Assembly: GCA_009783315.1 (NCBI GenBank)
Contig: WRHI01000001.1
Span: forward strand, 1 to 64,000
From: Peptococcaceae bacterium
Lineage (GTDB): Bacteria; Bacillota; Desulfitobacteriia; Desulfitobacteriales; Syntrophobotulaceae
Direction: 5' to 3'
Length of the DNA stretch: 64,000 bases
Made by a program: the position numbers and the translations under genes. Positions 58,968-64,000 of this stretch are shown here, in pieces (positions within the stretch are counted from its first letter, which is position 1; each line of letters begins with the position of its first letter). Below the pieces are notes generated by a model, which saw only the letters and a list, made by a program, of their open reading frames with translations, made no database searches and was not told the origin of the DNA.

Positions 58968-59165
58968 TTGCTTTATGCTAAACGTCTGACCGGGTGTCTG
59001 CTTGTTTTCCTTGGGGCCAACTGTTTGACTATTGTTGCTCCGTCCGGAAACAAGGGAATCTCCCATGGTGATATTATTGATTTGACGCGCAAAGACATTC
59101 CCGGGTTTGATGTTTGTGAGTTCTATGTTGATTTAGTTAATGACCTCAAAAATAAAGGGCTGTGA
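58968..59165 (+). CDS. Small hypothetical protein in ylm/sepF cluster
   Basis: 65-aa ORF, TTG start with gggaggt upstream. Confidence 0.55.
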   Translation: MLYAKRLTGCLLVFLGANCLTIVAPSGNKGISHGDIIDLTRKDIPGFDVCEFYVDLVNDLKNKGL

Positions 59166-59183
59166 GGTGAACCCCCAGGCAAT

Positions 59184-60158
59184 ATGAAACAACTCGCAAC
59201 AAAATTCATAACGCCCTTCAAAACCTTCATACCGGAAAAACTCCCCCTATCCGTACCAGCCATCCTCGTTCTCATGGTATTCGCGCTGGTATGCGCTTTC
59301 CTTTTGCTGCAGAGCCGCCTGACCTACGTCGCGGCCACCGAAGGGGTCATCACCCATGACATCCCGGTGGTGCTGCTGATTGCCAACACGGAGACCCTCG
59401 TCACCTCACCTGTGAGCGGCACACCGGTTTATCTCAAACCAGACGGTTCCCGTTTCCGCCGCGGCGAAAAGATCGCCGACATCGGAAAGGACAGCATCGC
59501 CGCCCCTGTGGCCGGACTTTTTATCGCCGGCAAAGACGGATTGGAAGGCATCCTAACGCCAACAAACCTAGCCACCGCGGATCTCCAGAAACTCCTGAAC
59601 GAAGTCAACGCCGTCATCCCGGAAACCGCCAAACTTGCCAAAACCCCTTACCCCGCAAAAGATCTGAACGTTGTAAACAGGCTCCAGCCTATCACCGGTG
59701 TTTCTGCCCAAGGCGTAGCCGGCAAAATGGTTGATAATCTTGAACCAAGCTGGGCTTTCATCTATTTGACCGGTAGCAACAACACCATCAACAAAGGCGA
59801 TTTTCTTCAATTCAAAGTGGGCGACAACCTCGAAAAAGCCTCAGTGGAGTTGCGCTCAAACAACCCCCATGGTGTGGTCGTACGTTTCCATCGTTTTCTG
59901 GAACCCACAAGCGCCCAAAGAGTTTTGCCGGCAAAATGGGTTCAGCAGGATTCCCGGCAGGGCCTTGTTGTCCCTGTGTCCGCTGTGGTTTATAAAGGGG
60001 AGGACGCCTCGATCTATGTTGTCGAGTCAGGCATCATCATACAAAAAAATATCCGCGTCATAGATCAGAATAAAGATTTCGCCTGTATTGAAGGTATTCA
60101 CGCTGAAACCCGCGTGGTCAAAAACCCGCGGCCTGGAATCAATGGCAAGAAAGTGTAG
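59184..60158 (+). CDS. HlyD-like periplasmic-adaptor/hypothetical protein
   Basis: Single N-terminal TM, lipoyl-like SPVSGTPVYLKPDGSRFRRGEKIADI, KGEDASIYVVESGIIIQKNIRV. Confidence 0.75.
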   Translation: MKQLATKFITPFKTFIPEKLPLSVPAILVLMVFALVCAFLLLQSRLTYVAATEGVITHDIPVVLLIANTETLVTSPVSGTPVYLKPDGSRFRRGEKIADIGKDSIAAPVAGLFIAGKDGLEGILTPTNLATADLQKLLNEVNAVIPETAKLAKTPYPAKDLNVVNRLQPITGVSAQGVAGKMVDNLEPSWAFIYLTGSNNTINKGDFLQFKVGDNLEKASVELRSNNPHGVVVRFHRFLEPTSAQRVLPAKWVQQDSRQGLVVPVSAVVYKGEDASIYVVESGIIIQKNIRVIDQNKDFACIEGIHAETRVVKNPRPGINGKKV

Positions 60159-60452
60159 ACTGCGTCAATCAAGCCTTGCTTCTTAAATCCTCTTTCTTTT
60201 ACCGCCCCTGTAAACGTTTTACTTTATATTGTCAAGACTTTTTTGTTCACGTTTTACGATTGCGAGAAGACCACTGGCTCATAGAAAAGACTGAAACTCA
60301 CAATTCTGATAAAATCGAAATTTTTACCATCTATATAAGTATAATTATATTATAAATGATTTATAATTATTAAAGCTTGACACTTGCCACGAATAAAAGT
60401 TATCATTAAAAATGCGGAAGATTTTGGACAAGCGAAGATGGGGTGGAGCACT

Positions 60453-61142
60453 GTGTCAATTGAGCAGAATCTGGCTGAAATACGACGCAGGATGAGTTGC
60501 GCCACGGAAAGCTGCCAAGGGCATAGCCGCGCTCCCGTACTTGTTGCCGTAAGCAAAACAGTTGATTCGGATCGAATTGCCGAAGCCTGCCGATGGGGAC
60601 AAATTGATTTTGCCGAGAGCCGCGTCCAAGAATGGTTGACCAAAAAGGATCAAGCTCTTCCCACGCAGCCCAGATGGCATTTTATCGGTCGCCTGCAAAC
60701 AAACAAACTCAAATACCTTGATGAAAGTATTGTTCTCATTCACTCTTTGGATAGGGTGTCTCTTCTAGAGGCACTGAACAACGAAGGAGAAAGAAGAAAC
60801 CACCTTTGGCGGGCACTGCTTCAGGTCAATGTCACCGGAGACAGCGCCAAAGCGGGCGTGAGCCCTCAGGAAGCACCATGGTTTTTGGACAAGGCTCAAA
60901 AGTATCCTCGTGTGGCTGTGGATGGTCTGATGACCATCGGCAAAGCTGATGCTTCTGATGATGAGACCCGGGTTGTTTTTTCCACTTTGCGAGAACTCCG
61001 CGACTCTATGATTAGCCTCGGCGTTGCCGCCAAAGAACAGTTTACCGAATTATCTATGGGCATGAGCGATGACTACGAAATCGCTTTATCTGAAGGGGCA
61101 ACCATCATCCGTGTTGGTTCCGGGATTTTTGGTCAGCGTTGA
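60453..61142 (+). CDS. YggS family PLP homeostasis protein
   Basis: VLVAVSKTVDSDRIAEA, WHFIGRLQTNKLKYL, LSMGMSDDYEIALSEGATIIRVGSGIFG. Confidence 0.93.
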   Translation: MSIEQNLAEIRRRMSCATESCQGHSRAPVLVAVSKTVDSDRIAEACRWGQIDFAESRVQEWLTKKDQALPTQPRWHFIGRLQTNKLKYLDESIVLIHSLDRVSLLEALNNEGERRNHLWRALLQVNVTGDSAKAGVSPQEAPWFLDKAQKYPRVAVDGLMTIGKADASDDETRVVFSTLRELRDSMISLGVAAKEQFTELSMGMSDDYEIALSEGATIIRVGSGIFGQR

Positions 61143-61203
61143 TTCTGTTTTCGGTGCTCAATCTACTCACTCAAACTATTATTTAGAAAGAAGGAGATCA
61201 AAG

Positions 61204-61743
61204 ATGGGTTTATTCGACAAATTTATTGGTATGATGGGCGGCGAGGAATATGATGAAGAAGAAGATGAAATGATGAGTGAGCCAATGCCTGAGGAACATG
61301 AGGAGCCAGATCCTGCTCCCTCCAGCAGAAACGCTGGCAAAAGCCCCAAGAACGCTGCCAGCCCCAAAGGCGCACAACTTTCCGACATTTCCGGTATAAC
61401 AAGTTCTCTGACCCGCAAGGCGCCGTCTTCAGTGGTTAGCATCCATACGCAAAAACAAGTTCGTGTTGTGGTTGTTGAACCCAAGTCCTTTGACGAATCG
61501 CAAAACATCGCTGAACATCTGAAGTCTCACCGTACAGTCGTCCTGAACCTGGAGAAAACCGACAGTGTTCTGGCACAGCGCATCATCGATTTTGTCAGCG
61601 GCACGGCTTACGCCCTTAACGGCAATATGCAAAAAGTCGGCAAGGCTATCTTTCTCTTCGTTCCAAACAACGTCGATATCAGCGGCGATCTTAGTTTCCG
61701 CATGTCGGAGAACGGCTTGATCTGGCCGGGGTTGAACAAGTAG
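61204..61743 (+). CDS. sepF: Cell division protein SepF
   Basis: MGLFDKFIGMMGGEEYDEEEDE, VVVVEPKSFDESQNIAEHLKSHRTVVLNLEKTD, DFVSGTAYALNGNMQKVG. Confidence 0.94.
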   Translation: MGLFDKFIGMMGGEEYDEEEDEMMSEPMPEEHEEPDPAPSSRNAGKSPKNAASPKGAQLSDISGITSSLTRKAPSSVVSIHTQKQVRVVVVEPKSFDESQNIAEHLKSHRTVVLNLEKTDSVLAQRIIDFVSGTAYALNGNMQKVGKAIFLFVPNNVDISGDLSFRMSENGLIWPGLNK

Positions 61744-61808
61744 TAATATCTTGCGGGACTTGTCTATGGGATTCCGTCAAACATACGAAAAGGGGATATG
61801 CGCGGACT

Positions 61809-62054
61809 ATGGCTATGTTGATTGACATTTGTAATATCTTTTTACGTATTCTTAGTTGGGTTATCCTTCTGCGCGTCATCGTGTCATGGATTCCGCACAA
61901 TCCCAATCAACCGTTTTTCCGCTACCTGTTTTCTGTGACGGAACCACTTCTGAAACCCTTTCGGTTCGCGCGGGTTGGCATGATGGATCTTTCTCCGCTG
62001 TTGCTCTTTCTGGTTATTGAGGTTGTGCGGATCATGCTTCTAAACTTGAAATAG
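61809..62054 (+). CDS. YggT family protein
   Basis: VSWIPHNPNQPFFRYLFSVTEPLLKPFR. Confidence 0.9.
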   Translation: MAMLIDICNIFLRILSWVILLRVIVSWIPHNPNQPFFRYLFSVTEPLLKPFRFARVGMMDLSPLLLFLVIEVVRIMLLNLK

Positions 62055-62117
62055 CTCTTCGCGTGAATTCCAGTCGGCGTGAGATCAGTAAGAGACATAC
62101 TCCTACGAAACCTTCAA

Positions 62118-62160
62118 CAAAGACAGAACCCGGTTGCAATTGGGTTCTGTCTTTGTTTGG
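62118..62160. terminator. Bidirectional-type terminator between convergent genes
   Basis: caaagacagaaccc / gggttctgtctttg, 14-bp perfect stem with T-rich flank. Confidence 0.8.
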
Positions 62161-62177
62161 TTGCTATTGCCAGGTTC

Positions 62178-63269
62178 TCAATGGGGATTCTTCACCGTGT
62201 ACAGAACCAGCAAAGATTCGTCATTAACAATATAGAAATGGGCCCCCTGAGAATTCTCCCAATACATGATCGGGCTGTTCGCTTTGTTAGACATATTGAG
62301 CAGCTCTTTGAAGCTCTCCACCAACACAATCCGGTAGGCCTTAAAATCAATAGGGGTCGACGTATTGACAATAACATCATCATAGGATTTCAGGTACCCG
62401 CCGATCTCCCGACGGTACGCCGAACGACGATCCAGAAGCTTCTTCAGACAAGCCAAAATCCCGGCGACACCGACAAGAATCAAGAAGGACAACAACAAAA
62501 TAGCCCAGATCGAAAGGGGCTTTTCCAGCACTTTATGTTCTTGAGTTTTCTCCGCGTCACCATGAGTCTCAATCGTATAGAATTCGGAACTGAGCGGAAT
62601 GGTAACGCCCTTGGCTATTGTATCATCCTCATTTTCCAGGTTTTTCAACGTCACCTTGATATCAAGCCGAACCTCACCGATTAGATTGGTATCGACAGTT
62701 GCGGCAAAATCCTCCAATTCTCTTTTGTAAGGTTCCAAGAAGATATCATATGTTCGGTCTAATCTGAAATGATCCGAATTGATTTCCTCCGCCACCTGCT
62801 CCAGAATATATGTCTTGCTCATAACTTCCGGATTGTTTGAACCACCCACGGCTCTGTTGTACCGGGAGACAATGGTGGCGCTGGCTTGATATTCATAACG
62901 GGTGTTTATGAGCTCGCTGGCCGAAAAGGAATAGGAACTGCGCAGTTCGATGTAATCTGTGTAGGAATATAAATAGTTTTCACCCATGCCCAGATAGGGT
63001 TGGTCGATGTAGGGGTTTTTCCGAATATGCACCCGGTACTCAAGGGTTTCCTTTTGCTCGACGTTGAAGATATTGGTGACCTGACGAACTCTCAGGAGCC
63101 GGTAACCCAGATAGCCGCCGGCTGCTGCCGAAACCGCCAGGCAAAACACACATACAGCAACAAGAAACGTCCTCGCGTGTTCGTCATATATTCGCTTGAA
63201 CCAGAGCTTCACCCCCATCACCTCCGATCTGATCCTGTCATGCTGCTCCTCAATGGAAAGCCACGCCAA
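62178..63269 (-). CDS. DUF5305-like membrane protein
   Basis: N- and C-terminal TM helices; LEYRVHIRKNPYIDQPYLG...YLYSYTDYIELRSSYSFSAS; next to signal peptidase. Confidence 0.7.
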   Translation of the reverse strand: MAWLSIEEQHDRIRSEVMGVKLWFKRIYDEHARTFLVAVCVFCLAVSAAAGGYLGYRLLRVRQVTNIFNVEQKETLEYRVHIRKNPYIDQPYLGMGENYLYSYTDYIELRSSYSFSASELINTRYEYQASATIVSRYNRAVGGSNNPEVMSKTYILEQVAEEINSDHFRLDRTYDIFLEPYKRELEDFAATVDTNLIGEVRLDIKVTLKNLENEDDTIAKGVTIPLSSEFYTIETHGDAEKTQEHKVLEKPLSIWAILLLSFLILVGVAGILACLKKLLDRRSAYRREIGGYLKSYDDVIVNTSTPIDFKAYRIVLVESFKELLNMSNKANSPIMYWENSQGAHFYIVNDESLLVLYTVKNPH

Positions 63270-63296
63270 CCTTTGCCGCGTTCTCTGATGATGATC

Positions 63297-63995
63297 CTAA
63301 TCCGGTGTTTGAATATCTCCGGTTTCGCCCGGCTTTGGCGTAAGAGAAGAGACCAGTATTGCGGGAAATCCGAGATAGGGGATGTGCCAACGGGCAAACC
63401 CAGTAACCTGACTAGGTTTGACCGGATGGATGTCTTCCACAGGGTTGTAGTCGCCTTTCATAACATACTCTTTGCCTCCAGAATCGGTGGCCCGAACCTC
63501 AACGACTCTGTGCACCACGGAGATTTTGCCGTAACGGTATTGAATAATATCGCCTACCTGAATACCCTTCAATGTTTCCTCTGTGACTTTCTCAACAATG
63601 ATCATATCGCCTCTGGAGAATTCGCCTTTCATGCTGTTGGAAGCCACACCGACAGGGATAAAGGGGAACACCCCCAGTCCAAAGAGCAAACACAGAGCCA
63701 ATACAATGCCGGCGGGCGTCATCCAGAGCCAGTCCCGTGTCGATTTGACCGTCTGTTTTGTTTGGATCAGATGTTGCCGCCATTCCTGACCGTTAAACAG
63801 AACAAACATAATTAATACAATGGCTTGGATAAAGATGGCTTCCATAATCTTCTGGATATCAGGCATGAATGGGGAATACAAATAAACCGCCCAATAGACG
63901 GACTGGAAAATCATGTTTCCCATCATACCGCCCCTGCGGGCGGTATAGCAGAGAAACCCGTTTAGGATCAGCATCGGCAGCAGAATTGTAAACAC
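63297..63995 (-). CDS. Signal peptidase I (SipW-like), probably extends past window edge
   Basis: SNSMKGEFSRGDMIIVEKV, GDIIQYRYGKISVVHRVVEV, YVMKGDYNPVEDIHPVKPSQVTG. Confidence 0.85.
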   Translation of the reverse strand: MFTILLPMLILNGFLCYTARRGGMMGNMIFQSVYWAVYLYSPFMPDIQKIMEAIFIQAIVLIMFVLFNGQEWRQHLIQTKQTVKSTRDWLWMTPAGIVLALCLLFGLGVFPFIPVGVASNSMKGEFSRGDMIIVEKVTEETLKGIQVGDIIQYRYGKISVVHRVVEVRATDSGGKEYVMKGDYNPVEDIHPVKPSQVTGFARWHIPYLGFPAILVSSLTPKPGETGDIQTPD

Positions 63996-64000
63996 ATAAT

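Overview
This is a chromosomal window from an endospore-forming, Clostridia-like Firmicute. It is mostly housekeeping and sporulation genes. Recognisable blocks are glnS, an alpha/beta-type SASP, lysA, tatA, CotF/YjcZ-type spore proteins, queH, a branching enzyme, gpr, rsmD-ylbJ-ackA-yceD-rpmF-plsX-acpP-rnc-smc-ftsY, rarA, mtnA, a LytTR/DUF3021/ABC-2 module, cls, spoIIGA-sigE-sigG, and pgeF-yggS-sepF-yggT. The unusual content is as follows. (i) The 3' end of a group II intron lies at the left edge, abutting a palindromic repeat. (ii) There is a 356-bp MITE-like element with 22-bp perfect TIRs and a possible 9-bp TSD, plus a second hairpin-rich copy near 57 kb. (iii) Two other long inverted-repeat elements occur at 20.4 kb and 50.2 kb. 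(iv) Dispersed period-7 microsatellites (TTGTCCA, CCCTTGT, CCCCTAA) sit at gene junctions, one forming the ridA C-terminus. (v) glnS has no ATG/GTG/TTG/CTG at its Shine-Dalgarno and probably starts at AUU. (vi) RNase III carries a ~300-aa low-complexity basic N-terminal extension. (vii) A chromosomal ParM-like actin is coupled to an RHH-like partner. (viii) An uncharacterised operon joins a cysteine-desulfurase-like PLP enzyme to two possible V4R-like proteins. (ix) A collapsed ABC ATPase/permease fusion relic is present. All calls come from reading the sequence; no database search was run.
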